DNA of 64,000 nucleotides from Macrotis lagotis (GCF_037893015.1 NC_133659.1:12131225-12195224), one strand, 5' to 3'. Counted from the first letter of the stretch, positions 34,440 to 47,060 are shown. Made by a program: numbers and translations. Notes: generated by a model not told the origin, from the sequence alone.

Positions 34440-34780
34440 CCATAGGTGATACTTTGGCACAGATTCCTATGTGCACCACCGGACTATTATAATAGTCTCT
34501 CTACCTCCAACGTGCCTTCCTATTCACCCCCTCATCTTTCCCCTCACCCATGGTTTTTACCAACAGATTTGGCTGTGTTACTCCTCTACTCAAGAACCTC
34601 GAGTGGCTCCCTAATCATCATTGATTGATATTCAAACTATTCAGCCTCATTTTATATTAAATCTTATGCCTCTTTTACATTTCAGTCAAAGTGGAATACT
34701 CTCTTACTGTCATAACCATATACAGCTTTTCTCTCTATCTTTGTGGGTGAGATACTCTCCCCCTCTTTTCTTTGTATATG
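34440..34780 (+). mobile_element. L2 LINE ORF2 3' part
   Basis: 'gttactcctctactcaagaacc...gtggctccctaatcatc' corresponds to the L2 ORF2 segment LLKTLxWLP. Diverged. Confidence 0.6.
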
Positions 34781-34816
34781 AAATTCCTACATATATATCT
34801 ATATCTATATATTTAT

Positions 34817-34819
34817 ATG

Positions 34820-34870
<51 letters not shown>

Positions 34871-34890
34871 ATCTATGTATCTATCTATTG
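34817..34890. repeat. (ATCT)n microsatellite
   Basis: About 13 near-perfect ATCT units with flanking variants; on the minus strand it is the AGAT-rich tail of the SINE that follows. Confidence 0.95.
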
Positions 34891-35041
34891 GGTTTTGCAC
34901 AGCAATGGGGCTAAGTGACTTGCCCAAGGCCACACAGCTAAGTAATTATTAAGTGTCTGAGGCTGGATTTAAACTCAAGTCCTCCTGACCCCAGGGCCAG
35001 TGCTCTATCCACTGTGCCACCTAGCTCCCCCCCCCCCCCCC
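34890..35041 (-). mobile_element. Short marsupial SINE with AGAT-expanded tail
   Basis: Reverse copy from 'gcacagcaatggggctaagtg' to 'gccacctagctcccc' with a C14 run at its head. Its 3' end abuts the ATCT microsatellite. Confidence 0.85.
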
Positions 35042-35279
35042 ATATTTTTAAATTTTTTTCTTTACATTTTTTTATCTGATACATTATTTTCTCAATAGAT
35101 CTCTAAACACAACTCAATGAACCATCCTTTAATAATAAGGAAAAGAAGAAAAAACATTTCCAACAAATTTATCATTTTCTTGCTCTAATCTGATAGTGTA
35201 TGCAGCATTCAAAATCCATTCTTCCCCTTTACAAAAAAAAGTGAACGGAATCATAAACAAGATCAAACTTGGTCATCAT

Positions 35280-35420
35280 ACTAGATAGCTCTTTACATGT
35301 TATCTCATTTGATGCTCACCCAAGTCTCATTTTATGGATTAGGAAACTGAGACTGAGATAGTTAAGTGACTTGGTAAGTATTTGAGGTAAGAATCAAACT
35401 CATGTCTTACACACTCTAGG
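35280..35420 (-). mobile_element. MIR, antisense
   Basis: 'tgttatctcatttgatgctcacc', 'gattaggaaactgagactgag' and 'agtgacttggtaagtat' in order. Confidence 0.7.
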
Positions 35421-35454
35421 TCTATAGCCTTTCCCTCTCTCATTTCCTGTTCTC

Positions 35455-35535
35455 TTCTTGCCCCCTCCCCTTCCCTCCTCCCTTCCCCTCCCCTCTCCCT
35501 CCCCTCTCCCTCCTCTCCCCTCCCCTCCCCTCCAC
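35455..35535. repeat. CCCCTCC-type pyrimidine tract
   Basis: About 80 bp of CCCTCTCCC/CCCCTC repeats. Confidence 0.9.
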
Positions 35536-35712
35536 ATCATGGCAGATCCCATGGCAGATCCACCAGCACAAACCCCAGGTCATATTTCTTATTCCATCCA
35601 CCTCATCTAGCAACTCAGCCAATATTCAAGTACTCTCTTTCTTTAATCCATTTTCCCTCTCTGGTTCTGGGATTAATCACTCAAGCAGCATTACAATTCA
35701 AGGAGAGGATTC

Positions 35713-36030
35713 TAGGGGCAGCTAGATAGCACAGTGGATAGACAACCAGCCCTGAAGTTAGAAGGACCTGAATTCAAATCCAACTCAGAGTCTTTCTAGC
35801 TGTATGACTTTGGGCAAGTCACTTAACCCTGATTGTCTTGCATCCAGGGAGACCTTTAGTTATCTTGATCCCTATCTGGCCAATGGACCCAAATGCTCTA
35901 GAGGAAAAACTGAGGATAGTGACTTACTACAGCACCCCTTTCACTCAAATGCAATTCACATGATATTATGACCTTTTTGAGAATGAAGGACAAATGTTGA
36001 TGACATCATCATCATCATCATCATCATCAA
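35713..36030 (+). mobile_element. Long marsupial SINE (MAR1-like), nearly complete
   Basis: It begins 'ggggcagctagatagcacag', passes 'gggcaagtcacttaaccctg', then the extra 3' body 'tatctggccaatggacccaaatg' and 'gagaatgaaggacaaatg', and ends in an (ATC)n tail (36001-36029). This copy defines the long family used for other calls here. Confidence 0.8.
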
Positions 36031-36059
36031 GGAGAGGAAATACTTGTTGACTGCCTTGT

Positions 36060-36235
36060 TTCTCAATTCTCTAGTCTTAAAGAAGACTAATGAGACTTAC
36101 CTGTGAATTAAAATGAAGTGAGGCAATGCAGTGTGGTCATCAGTCTCACTTTCCTCCATTACGACAGAAATCAAGATGACTGGTGATGGCCCAGGATGCA
36201 GTGGATGACTTTGTCCTTTCCCCAGTCTTAGTTTG
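36060..36235 (-). mobile_element. Long marsupial SINE, antisense fragment
   Basis: 'ctagtcttaaagaagactaatg', 'cagtctcactttcctccatt' and 'gatgactggtgatggcccagg' are the reverse of the body at 35713-36030, forming a tail-to-tail inverted pair with it. Confidence 0.65.
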
Positions 36236-36379
36236 TCTGAGGCAACACCCATTCAATGACTAAATATTAGGTAAGAATTGAGACAAGAGATGGCCTAGTT
36301 TACTATCAAAAAAGCATCAGTCTGGAAGGGGAAGATGTTCAGAGTTTCTCTTTTTATGATTCTATTTAGTATCCTGGTG

Positions 36380-36880
36380 ACTTTTCAAATTAAAATATCA
36401 GTCTTTGATCATTACTCCCTTATTTTTCTCTCCTTTAGAGTGTGAGCCTCTTGAAAGTAGGGACTTTGCTTTGTATTTATATTCCCAATATTTGGAACAT
36501 AATAACATAAACATCTTAATCAATGTTTATTTCTTTTCAGTAACTCCAAGGTTGGAACAATCGTCATTCAGCCTTGAAGAATGATGGCTCCCCCCATCTT
36601 TGAATGCTCTTCCCATGTCCCTTCTACTTTCTGGTATTCTTCAGATTCAGACTCAATTCTTTCTTTCAGAAGCTTTTCCCAGCCTTCTTCCTATTCCAAC
36701 ACACACTAATGGCCTCCCTTTGGGATGACCTCCCATTTACCCTGTACAGGTTTTGTTTGCACATTGTCTTGCCCGTTAGAATGTAAGCTCCTTGAGGGCC
36801 AGCACTTGGTTTTCCCTTTTGGCTTTGTTTGTATCTCCACCACTACATAGAGCTGGTACTAAATAAATGCTTTTTTGCTC
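36380..36880 (+). mobile_element. Two L2 LINE 3' tails
   Basis: 'gtgagcctcttgaaagtaggg...atattcccaatatttgg' (about 36400-36535) and 'gttagaatgtaagctccttgagggcc...gctggtactaaataaatg' (about 36590-36875) are both sense L2 termini. Confidence 0.65.
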
Positions 36881-37239
36881 GAACAGTGCTGTCTTGGAAG
36901 GATCTACAAATTACTACATATATTTCTAAAGAAAAAACTCTTATTCTTACCATTCATGGAAGTAGAAATTTTCACAGGAAAAACATGGTTTCATGGATGC
37001 TATCTTATAACATACTATAAAAAGACCTTCCATAAAGAGATTGCAGAATGTAGAGATCTTAGATATCATCCAAGTCTGTGTTGTCAAAGGTGAAAATTGA
37101 GTGCATAAAGGCTGAATGATTTGTCTGTGATTTTAGTTTCTCTTTCTATTCCACAGCACCAGAACACTTCCTTCGCTCCCTAGTTTTATATTTTGTGAGC
37201 CTCAGTTTCTACACAAGCAACATTGGGGTTGTATTGATA

Positions 37240-37860
37240 CTATATTATTATATTAGTATTATATTAATTGTTTATGGTTGAATGACCTGCCTTAAGAGTT
37301 GGTGTGAGGCCTAAATGAAATTATCTTTATCTCTGTGTATGTTTACATGCATGTGCACATATGGTTTTAAAGGATTTTAAAACTTGGGATTACGTTTTAT
37401 ATGCCATATAATTCATTATATAGTGAAGCTATATGTTATAATTTATATTATATGTTGTAATAATCTACCATATATTAATATATAATTTTCTCTATTATGC
37501 AATACATACATATGTTAATATAAACTCTATTATATTTATTCTTAAGATATTCTTTAGATTAAATATGCATGTTCAAGCTAATATATACTCTATGTTATAT
37601 ATGCCTGGACATGTTAATATATACTCTGCTACATGATAACTATATATCCATGTATGTGTATATGTTCATGTATGCTCCATTACAAGATGTTATTAAACCT
37701 TAATGCAACTTTTAAACTATTAAAGCTTAAAATGGCACCAGGACTTTGGGGATGGCTTATTCTCTTTTCTACATCTACAATAGCATATGTATTATACATA
37801 TATCTATATAAGACATATAATATGTACTATATAATGATGTTCAATCTATATGATGATGCT
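37240..37860. repeat. A/T-rich stretch
   Basis: About 600 bp rich in TATAT/ATATTA steps with no recognised element or gene. Confidence 0.7.
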
Positions 37861-37864
37861 CTAA

Positions 37865-38045
37865 GTCAGGAGTGGGAAACCTTTGTGTCTGCCGTGGGCC
37901 ATTGGGCTATTTATCACATCATTTGAGGGCTGTATGTGTTCAAACATTTAATTAATTCACCCCTTGAATTTTGAGTTGCACCTGTGGTTGCCTTGGCAAT
38001 GCCAGACTAATATGGCCCACAGGCCTGAGGTTTACCTCCCCTGCT
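37865..38045 (+). mobile_element. Possible hAT-type DNA transposon remnant
   Basis: The ends 'caggagtgggaaacctttg' and 'caggcctgaggtttacctccc' are partly inverted, around 'gtgggccattgggctattt' and 'atatggcccacaggcctg'. The layout suggests a non-autonomous hAT element. It contains an X-box-like GTTGCCTTGGCAAT (37987-38000). Confidence 0.4.
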
Positions 38046-38669
38046 TAAGTCTTTATAAATATTATCTCATGTAAAAGCCTTTCAAGCCTTGTTTGAAGAG
38101 CTCCAAAGGGAAGGGATCCAACTCTCTCCCAAGGCAGACAACCCAGCTTTGGGAGAGCTCCGTTTTTGGTAAACTTCTCCTGATTTGGAGCCACCATCTG
38201 CCTCCCTCCCTCTTTCTTTTTACATGTCACTCCTGGTTCTGTCCTCTGAGCCAAGTAAAAGCAATTCAATGCCTCTTTTATAGTATTAGTTTGTCTCAAC
38301 TGTAGACTAGCTCATAGAATGAGTATTCTTAAACCTTTCGTTCATGGCTAGTCTGATGAAAGCTCTGGATCCCTTCTCAGAATACTGTATTTTACTTGTG
38401 AAATTTTTAGTTATAATGAAGATGTAAATTTTTTTGTCCTCAAATTCATGAATTCTCCTGAAATGTATTCCCCTATCCAAAGGGTCTGGGGACCTCAGGT
38501 GAGGAAGGCCTATCTTAAGAGGGAGATGAATCATGGTTGTCTTTGTCCTTCCTTTGCCAAGAATAGTAACTGGACATAACTGTTGCTGAAGAACAGGCGT
38601 GTTAGGAGTGGACTGGATTTTCAATTTCCCCTGCCCATAACTGCCCTTGAAAAAACTCACTATTACAGC
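38045..38669. other. Immediate downstream flank of PDE4B
   Basis: It contains an ancient repeat piece at about 38310-38430 ('ttcttaaacctttcgttcatgg...ggatcccttctcagaata') related by sight to the block near 56065-56220. Nothing coding. Confidence 0.45.
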
Positions 38670-40635
38670 CCCATTAGGTCATGCTTTCATTTATTTACTT
38701 CATATAAAAATCTCTCCAGAATGCATCTGAAACACAATATATAATAATTATAATTATAATAATACCATAACATACATTGTGAGAAACTTTGGAAAACAAC
38801 AAAACGTACACCTGGACCAATGCAGTGCTGAACGGACACAGAGACCCACCGGTCCTACACAGTTGTGCAAGAATTTACCAGCAGTTGGGGGGTTGCAAGG
38901 TGGGACCAAAGAGTTTCTAGTTGGAGACGGACACCAGGGATGTGCCTCCCACGGCTTATCGGAAGAAGCTTCACATTAGTATAAATATGACATCCCTTCA
39001 CATTCTGCTTTCAAAATTCACATTGCAGCCAAAGCCACTGGTTTCGTTGTCTCCTCTCATTGGCCCAAACATGGCGCCCCTTGCTCATGGCACTAGGGGC
39101 ATTTCAGTAGTTTGGATCTAGTCGGAGGGACCGTCTGTGCGTGTAGGTATGTAGTGTTACTTTGGAGATAGAAGCCATGCGGCATCCAGAACACCTTTTG
39201 AACATGGTTTATGGGTGACTTGGCTCAACATGGGATGATGGATCTCATATACTCCAATCTTGAGCCCAGTTAAAATCCCTTAGCCTCTGACATGAGGAAG
39301 GGGGGCTAGTCCTCTTTCCCAGCACCAGTGTTTGAAAGGGGTTCCGCCATCAGCAGCAGCATCTGACCAAAAATGGAGAGATTTTTCTCTGGATAAAAGT
39401 CTCCTGGGGGGCCAGAAGAAGGGGGATTGGGGGTCCGTATGTCTCTCTTGAACTATGTTCAGGTTCTCCAGAATGCCATAGAAAAGGTGACAAAGGTGCA
39501 GCTCATAGGTAGAGCTTTCTACACAAATTTCTCGACCACCACTGTTGGTGGGCAATGTTAAGTTATATAAATTAATAACTTACAAAACATTACACTATAT
39601 ACATTAAGTAATAAATACACTGTTATAAACAGTAATGAGGGTGTTAGAGCTGAGGACAGTGCAAGAGGAGGATGGTGTAGCTAAACCTAACCATCTACTG
39701 GAAAGGGCAAGGCGGGATAGGAGAGAGAGAACAGAATGAAGAGCGTGCAACTTTCATTGGGAAGGGGGCTGCTGGGAAGACGCATCACGCACAGCAACAG
39801 GGTCTTTTTGTGTTGAATGGAACGGGGACCATCATGGTCCTGCAGGAAATGAAGGAGCCTCCCCGCCCCCAAGCCCCAGCTTGTTAAATTTGATTCTGTG
39901 GGTAACCCTAGTGGAATCCAAGCAGGCCAAGCGAGAAGGCGGGGTACATGGGGGAATGAGGAGGGTGGGCAGGGATGCAGGGAAGAGGAGAAATATGGAG
40001 TCAGGTTGAACAATATCCTTTCTCTCTGGTTTGGAAAACGACAAGAAGGTGAAAGATATTGCCTGTGGAAGAAGGAAGACAGATTTCTCCTTTTCAGAAA
40101 GACTCGAAAAAAGTGTACAGAAATTTTCAAAACACTTTGCTCTGCGTAGAAGTTGATACTAAACTCTAAGTATTCAACAGGCATTTCAAAGACGTGAAAA
40201 CGTTTTACAAAAAAGGCACACGGGTTTGCAGACAGGAGGACAGATGGGCAGGTTTGCAAATAGAGAGTCATCAGTCAGTCAGTCCTGTCCCTCTAACAGG
40301 TTCAGGGTTCCAAAGTCTAGTGCAGGAAAAAAAAAATTCTCTCAGCTGAGTGTCATTTCTTTAGGATGATCGGACAACAGCGGCGGTTCAAGTCGGTTCC
40401 ATGGGGTTGCCATGAAGCCCAAAGGCCAACCCAAGTCATCTCACTGAGTTTCCTGAGCCGCCATTCTCCTCACGCTCTGCCGCTCTGGCTCCGATCTCAA
40501 GGATCTGCAAAGGTCATTGGCCTTCATCAGAAGCAGGCCTCGGACCTGGAGGGCAGGCTGGCCTATGGGTCAGCCTGCACCCTCCTTAAGGGCTGAATGT
40601 TCATCTCGACCTGGCGAGAAGGCCTGGTCTGGCCA
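38670..40635 (-). other. PDE4B: PDE4B 3' UTR
   Basis: About 1.97 kb lies between the stop codon and an AATAAA signal on the minus strand. It is almost free of recognisable repeats, unlike the DNA beyond it, which fits a retained UTR. An A/T-rich stretch near 39555-39640, including minus-strand TGTATTTATTAC, could be an AU-rich element. The 194-residue open frame seen on the minus strand here (39687-40271) is not supported as protein. Confidence 0.75.
38690..38695 (-). terminator. PDE4B: PDE4B poly(A) signal AATAAA
   Basis: The minus strand reads AATAAATG. A T-rich GTGAGTTTTTTC stretch about 30-40 nt further along the transcript (38650-38662) could be the downstream element, so cleavage would fall near 38670. 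It is the only AATAAA I found on the minus strand between the stop codon and 38.6 kb. Confidence 0.6.
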
Positions 40636-41001
40636 TTATGTGTCCACGGGGGATGCGTCTCCCAGCGCAGTCTCTTCCTCAGCCTCCCCCGGAGACTCTA
40701 GGTGCTCTGGGTCAATCACACACAGTGTCTTTGTGCTTCCAAAATAGCCCATGCTCTCCCCCTCCTTCTCAGGACCCTCAGAATCCTCCTCTTCCAGGGT
40801 CAGTTCAAATTGGAATTTCTCCATCAGTCCTTGACAGTCTCTGTTCTGGTCCTCGAAGGGTGGGGAGGGGCTCTGTGGGATCATGCTCTGGTACCAGTTC
40901 CGGTTGTCTTCCAAGGTGTCCAGGATGTCCTGGGCATCGGGCTGGACTAGGTCAGCCCAGGTCTCCCAGAGGGGATGGACAATGTAGTCAATGAAGCCAA
41001 C
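40636..41001 (-). CDS. PDE4B: PDE4B last coding exon: end of catalytic domain and C-terminal tail
   Basis: The exon encodes 121 residues plus TAA, from [17 protein letters not shown] to SPVDT, with acceptor CTCCAG. The first half closes the catalytic pocket. MIPQSPSPP holds the ERK-site serine (PxSP) known in PDE4B, and [10 protein letters not shown] is the docking-like FQF segment after it. The acidic tail ([27 protein letters not shown]) diverges from human beyond EGE and CVIDPE, while the terminal SPVDT is kept. The 3' UTR follows directly. Confidence 0.97.
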   Translation of the reverse strand, partial: VGFIDYIVHPLWETWADLVQPDAQDILDTLEDNRNWYQSMIPQSPSPPFEDQNRDCQGLMEKFQFELTLEEEDSEGPEKEGESMGYFGSTKTLCVIDPEHLESPGEAEEETALGDASPVDT

Positions 41002-41074
41002 CTGGAGGAAAAAAAGGTTGCACATTTGTTCCTGAAATGTAAGGAAACCTTATTTCTCCCACAACATTTTAAGG

Positions 41075-41310
41075 TGTTCAACGAACATTTATTAAGTACC
41101 AACTGTATGCCAGACACTGTACTAAACTTGGGGTGTACAAAGACAAAAATGACCTTGTCCCTTCAAGTACATGCAATAATTTGAAGGGGGGGGGAGCATT
41201 GGAAATCAGGAAGGGCTTCATGGAGGAGGCACGTCTTAAGTGGAGCCTTGAAGGTTGCGAGGAGAGAGGGCATTCCTGGAAGGGGGTCTAGCTTGTGACT
41301 TGGCCAGATC
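41075..41310 (-). mobile_element. L2 antisense 3' region
   Basis: 'gaacatttattaagtaccaactg', 'aaatcaggaagggcttcatgg', 'gtggagccttgaaggttgc' and 'gagggcattcctggaaggg' are L2 in reverse order. Confidence 0.65.
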
Positions 41311-42205
41311 CATGCTTTAGGAATCAGTGCAAGGATGAGAAGGGGAAAGCACCATCTTTAGCTTTATAGAGATGATACTTGAACCAGATTTTCTGATTCC
41401 AAAGGGGGTGCCCTAGGAGCCAATCTCTGATTTTCACAGACCCATCACCTAACATGGGTTGGTCTGATACCTATCTACTGGGGGAGGGGGCTCAGGTCCA
41501 CGGATGGAGAGGCCCCCAAATTCTCCAGTCTTTCTCTGCATCTGTGGGCTTTTCCTAAGGCTTGATAAAAACACTGGAAACCACGTCCAGCCATAATACA
41601 AACAAATATTCCCTCTGTGGACACGGTTGTCATTGTTTCAATCCTGTGGGCTCATGGTCATTTCCACCAGGAAAAAAAGAAGGGAAAATACCAAACAATG
41701 CAGCAGTTCCTTTTTCGAGGCCTCCTGTGGAGAACCGTGTGGCCGAAGGCCTCATTATGGCTACAGACTGGACCCTCGCATCCTCTATGAGCTAGTTGTG
41801 GCCTGAGCCTGACCCTTGCAGTGTCTGAACAAACAGGAAGCTCTGGGGAGAGGGAAAGAATAGGCCCTGGAAAGGAGTGAGGGAATGGAATTCCCCTGTA
41901 ATGGGGCTGGGGAGCTGAGGAGGTGTGGGGAGAAGAGGGATGGGGACATTCTCCTATGAGACAACCTTTCCACCAGGGAGGAAATCGACTCTTATTCACT
42001 TCTGGTCATTGGCCATCCTGTCAACACATGTGGGTCAGTCTGACTAAACTTGTTCCAGGGAATAGGACCTTGTCCATAAGTGACCACTTCACATGAGAAG
42101 TGGACTGGCTAGCCTCTGGACATTCTTCACATGTTACAGAGAGTGGCTGCCTGGATCTATCCTGTCTTCAGTGGTTAGGGAGGCTGAGTCAGACAGCTCT
42201 CATAC

Positions 42206-42365
42206 TTCCCTCCTCCTCCTCCTTCTCTCTCTCTCTCTCTAACTCTCTCCATCCACTCCTCTATTTCTTATATCTTTGCTTTCCTCTCTTGTCATTCTCC
42301 TCTCTCTTCTCTCCCCATTCTCTCTCTCCCTCTCCCTCTCCCTCTCCCTCTCCCTCTCCCTCTCC
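42206..42365. repeat. CT-rich tract with (CTCCCT)n
   Basis: Pure CTCTCT at about 42225-42240 and CCCTCT hexamers at 42326-42365. Confidence 0.92.
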
Positions 42366-42499
42366 TGTCTGTTCCTTTTATGGAAGTATTTAATGAATTT
42401 TTAAAATGATCCCCTTAGGGTGTTTTTTAGGATCTCAACCATTTCAAGAAAAGCTACAGCATCAGAACTCACTTCTCATTTTCTTAACTGAGTCATTTT

Positions 42500-42742
42500 T
42501 AACTTGGGGGAGCAAGTTAGAGCACTGGACATGCAAGCAGGAAGACTTATCTTCCTAAGTTCAGATCTGGCCTTAGACACTTACTCTATGACCCTGGACA
42601 AGTACCTTAACCTTGTTCACCTTGTTTCCTCATTTGTAAAATGAGCTGGAGAAGAAAATGGAAACCATTCTAGTATCTTTGCTGAGAAAAACCCAAATGG
42701 GGTCATGATGAGTCAGATAAGATTGATGATGATTGAACAACA
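42500..42742 (+). mobile_element. Long-type marsupial SINE, sense
   Basis: 'gttcagatctggccttagacac', 'tttcctcatttgtaaaatgagctgg' and 'agaaaatggaaaccattctag' match the antisense element at 10775-11012; ends with 'gaacaacaag'. Confidence 0.65.
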
Positions 42743-43604
42743 AGTCAGGAAGGACTCCAGTCCTATGGCTTTCTGGGATGGTGGCATGAGTAAGAAGAAG
42801 CTTGAGGAGGGAATGAGCTTTTGGGAAAGGCAGGGGATCTCTGACCTCTATTAGCAAATACAAGAGTGGAAAAAAGTCCAAGAGACTCAGCTTATGGTCA
42901 TGGATCTAGCTCTGACTAGCTGAAAGTGCAGCCAATTCACCCATCTTGCCTTCCCGATCTATCAAATGGGGATTAATAATATTTGTCATATATAGTACTG
43001 TTTTGAGGATTAAATAAAATGTGCGAAATGTCATAAAACACCAAACCACCATCCCAATGTATAATATTATTTTTCATAATGGGATTCAATTCTTCATTAC
43101 TTTTATTCCCCTTTTTGAGGGGGTGGGTATAAATCTATTATTTTTTTCATCCCTGTTAAGTCCTAGTCTGGAAAGTGCATTCACCAATACAGATCGACAA
43201 CTTTCTTTGCAGCTCTTTAAGATTGTTATCAATTCTCCAGTTGACTGAAAGTTGAGAGGAGTAGGTTGGGGTGGGGGGACCCGGAGAGTTAAAATGACTT
43301 GTCCCTAGACATACAGTCACAAGGGTCAGTGACAGAATTTCAACCATGGCCTTCCTAATTTCTACATCCTCCTTCTAGTTCCTATGCCATCTGCCTTTTC
43401 TTAATTCAGTATTTTAAAGAACTTATATTTCACTGGAGCAGACCCTGTTTCAACGAGTGTTGAATAGATGAGAAGGTCTTTGAATATTGAGGGACCTGTA
43501 AACAACCATGATTCTGCAGCCAACCTGGTGAGTCTTTGAGCATCAAGGGTCACCTCCATGCCATGAGAAAGCATTGGAGGAAGACTTTAATGGAGAAATA
43601 TTTC

Positions 43605-43678
<74 letters not shown>
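43605..43678. repeat. (AT)11(GT)26 compound microsatellite
   Basis: AT run to 43626, then GT to 43678. Confidence 0.97.
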
Positions 43679-43680
<2 letters not shown>

Positions 43681-43829
43681 CCCCATCCATGGACCTGCAC
43701 CCCCCAGTAGATAGGTATCAAACCAGTCCATGTTAGGTGATGGGTCTGTGCGTCTGTGCAGATCAGAGACTGGCTCCTAGGGCACCTCTTATATATATTT
43801 TATACATATTTATTTATCTGTATTACATA

Positions 43830-43960
43830 TTATTTGCCACAAGAGAAATATAAATTTCTTGAGGGAAATATCTATTTCATTTCTGTCTTTGTATTGCTAT
43901 CACCTAGTACACTATCTTTATACAATAGACCCTTAATAGAATATTATTGAACAATATATT
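43830..43960 (+). mobile_element. L2 LINE 3' tail
   Basis: 'aaatttcttgagggaaatatc...tttgtattgctatcacctag' and 'acaatagacccttaataga' follow the L2 terminus. Confidence 0.5.
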
Positions 43961-44699
43961 TAGGTATTTCATTTATAATAAATAATTCCTTTGCATTTTG
44001 ATAACATTATAGTATTTTCATATACTTACATATCACATATATGCAGATGCATACATGTTATATAAATTGCATATGATATATACCATATACAATACATATG
44101 TATCATATGTCTATGATATAGACACATAAAATTTCCATACACTGACTTCACTCTATCATGAGGTCATAGTTACTTATGAGATATCCAACAATCCTAAGAG
44201 CATATTTGAATTTAGGGTTGGCCAAATGACTGATTTTATTCACACCAGAGAAATCCAGTCATTTTTCCAATGCAGATGTTCACTAGAACTTGGACTTATT
44301 CCCCCAAAGGGCCATCTGGCTTTGACCATTTGTCATCCTGCAAAAATGTTGCTGTGTTCTTAGCTGGCTCAAAAGCCTTTGATTGGACTCACAACTGGCC
44401 TTGGCATTGGAAACATGCATGAATCTCTTGGTCTGTGCAAGTGGTCATCAGCATGTGCAGACCTCAGAGTTTCTACTGTTTACTGTTGAGGTTGTTGGGA
44501 ATGTTGATATGTTCCCAAAAGGTAGGAGGCAAGATTAGTGTTGCAGGTTGGGAGGGGCTGGAAGGCCCAAGTACCTGAGCCTGGGCTCTTTCTGGGCAGG
44601 GGAAGGAATGGATTCTGTATGTTGGCAGGGATAGGGGGTGGAGGGCATCAAAATTAGACTGAAGGACAGAGAAGACAAGCTCTGGGTGAGGTAGACAGG

Positions 44700-44845
44700 T
44701 GAGGTGAGTCCTGAACTTTGAGTCAGCAAAAGCTATGTAATCAAGGCCAAGTTAGCTTCTCTGCACCTCAGTTTCCTCATCTGTAAAAGGAGGGAGTTGT
44801 CCTAATTATTTTTAAGATCCCTTTCAGCTCTAAGCCATATAGGAA
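44700..44845 (+). mobile_element. CORE-SINE, sense
   Basis: 'ctctgcacctcagtttcctcatctg' and 'aagatccctttcagctctaagcc' are typical CORE-SINE 3' segments. Confidence 0.65.
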
Positions 44846-45151
44846 AGAACAAAAAACTTAACCAGAAGAAACTTAAAGCTATGGCCAACCAAACTAAATT
44901 GAATTTTAAGATGACAAACAGCAATGCGATCCATGGAAGCGAACTTTAATGGGTTTCCTCTGACTGGTTAATTATCCCCACCCATCAAAAGTATGAGGGA
45001 AACGGAGAGGTCCAGTGAATCATCACCATAATGGAAACAAGTGGGTGACTTACATAGAAATATATCATTTAGAAGGGGGGAGGGGAAGGGAACAAGATAA
45101 AAGTCTCAAACGCCAAAGAAAAAAATTCAAACTAACAAATGAAACCTTCTA

Positions 45152-45352
<201 letters not shown>

Positions 45353-46139
45353 CTATGGTGGGGAAGTTCAGAAAATCCCATAAAAAAGGATACAAACACT
45401 CATGGAACATCACGTTCTGCCCTCCCCAGCTCCATCCTGATTCACTTGGTCTGCTTACAGACACTGACGATATTTGGTCTGTTAAAGATTGTGGAGTGTT
45501 TATGTAAGTCTTAGGAAAGCCCTGGCTCATGCCTGGTGATCAAGGCCAAAGCCATATTCACTGGCCCATGAGAAATAGGAGTCTTTGGAATCATGGAATT
45601 ATAGAGCATTTTAGCCCCTTCTTCCTTAGGAAAAGCCTGCTATTAAAAGAAGATGTCTTCATAGACCCTTCTGCCACCCTCTGTGGGATGAAAAGGCAGC
45701 TTGACATTTGAGGTGACCAAAACAGACTCAACAAATGTCAAATGAAAGGAGTTTCTATTTACTAGAGCTTTCTGGAATTGACAGACACTCATGGGCTATT
45801 AATACTAGGTTTTGATATGTGTTTTTTAAAAAGAGGAAGACCATTTGAAATACAATCAGTGGAGCTCATATTGATTACAGATTTAACCATTTAGTTGTAT
45901 GTTACTGATATGAGGAATTCAAGGTGAGTCTTTCTACCAATGGAGGCTGACATCTTAGATGACTTGAGTTCTGAGAATTGAAGTTTAATGTCTTTTTGTT
46001 CCTTCTCTAACGCCTCCTGCCTGTGATCTTGGGCAAGGATTTTAGCTTCAATGTAAAGAGGGAGATAAGACAGCCTTCCAAAACCCCATGTCCTCTACCC
46101 AAATGTTATTTTTGATGCCATATTATTAAGAAATATTTA

Positions 46140-46319
<180 letters not shown>

Positions 46320-46333
46320 TCAATTCTCCCTCA

Positions 46334-46606
<273 letters not shown>

Positions 46607-46849
46607 TTATAATGGACACATAAAGTCTTCTCCTAGATTAAAAAACAATCCTGGAATCCCAGAATTTGAGAGTGAGAAGGGACCTCAGCAACCATCTAGT
46701 CCAACTCAACTATAACGGCCAGTCTTTCTGACCCCAAAACAAATTGCTGTTTCCTCTATGGATGTGCCTGCTGCTTCTTAGTTCTAGGGGCACCCATCTT
46801 CCCAGCTGCAAATCAAAGATACTAGGAGCTATGTAAAGATATTAATAGA

Positions 46850-47060
46850 TGGTTTAAAGTTTAGTCTGCAAAGTCCTTTTCAGAGGATCTCATTTGATCC
46901 TTCTAACAACTTTGAGAGGTAGGTGACATTGTTAGTCTCATTTTATGGATAAAGAAATGGAGGCTGAGATATTATAAAAAATTTTCCCAAGGCCAATTGA
47001 CTAGTAAGTGCCTGAGGCAGGATTTGAACTCCTATCTTCCTATCCCTGTCTCTACTTTGA
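46850..47060 (-). mobile_element. MIR, antisense
   Basis: 'gatctcatttgatccttctaac', 'ggataaagaaatggaggctgag' and 'gaggcaggatttgaactcc' in order. Confidence 0.75.

Noticed and set aside
39687-40271. 194-residue minus-strand frame
   Set aside because: It lies inside the PDE4B 3' UTR, shows no domain and no splice support.
40638-40994. 118-residue frame antisense to the last PDE4B exon
   Set aside because: Shadow of the real coding exon; Pro/Ser-rich composition follows from the opposite strand.
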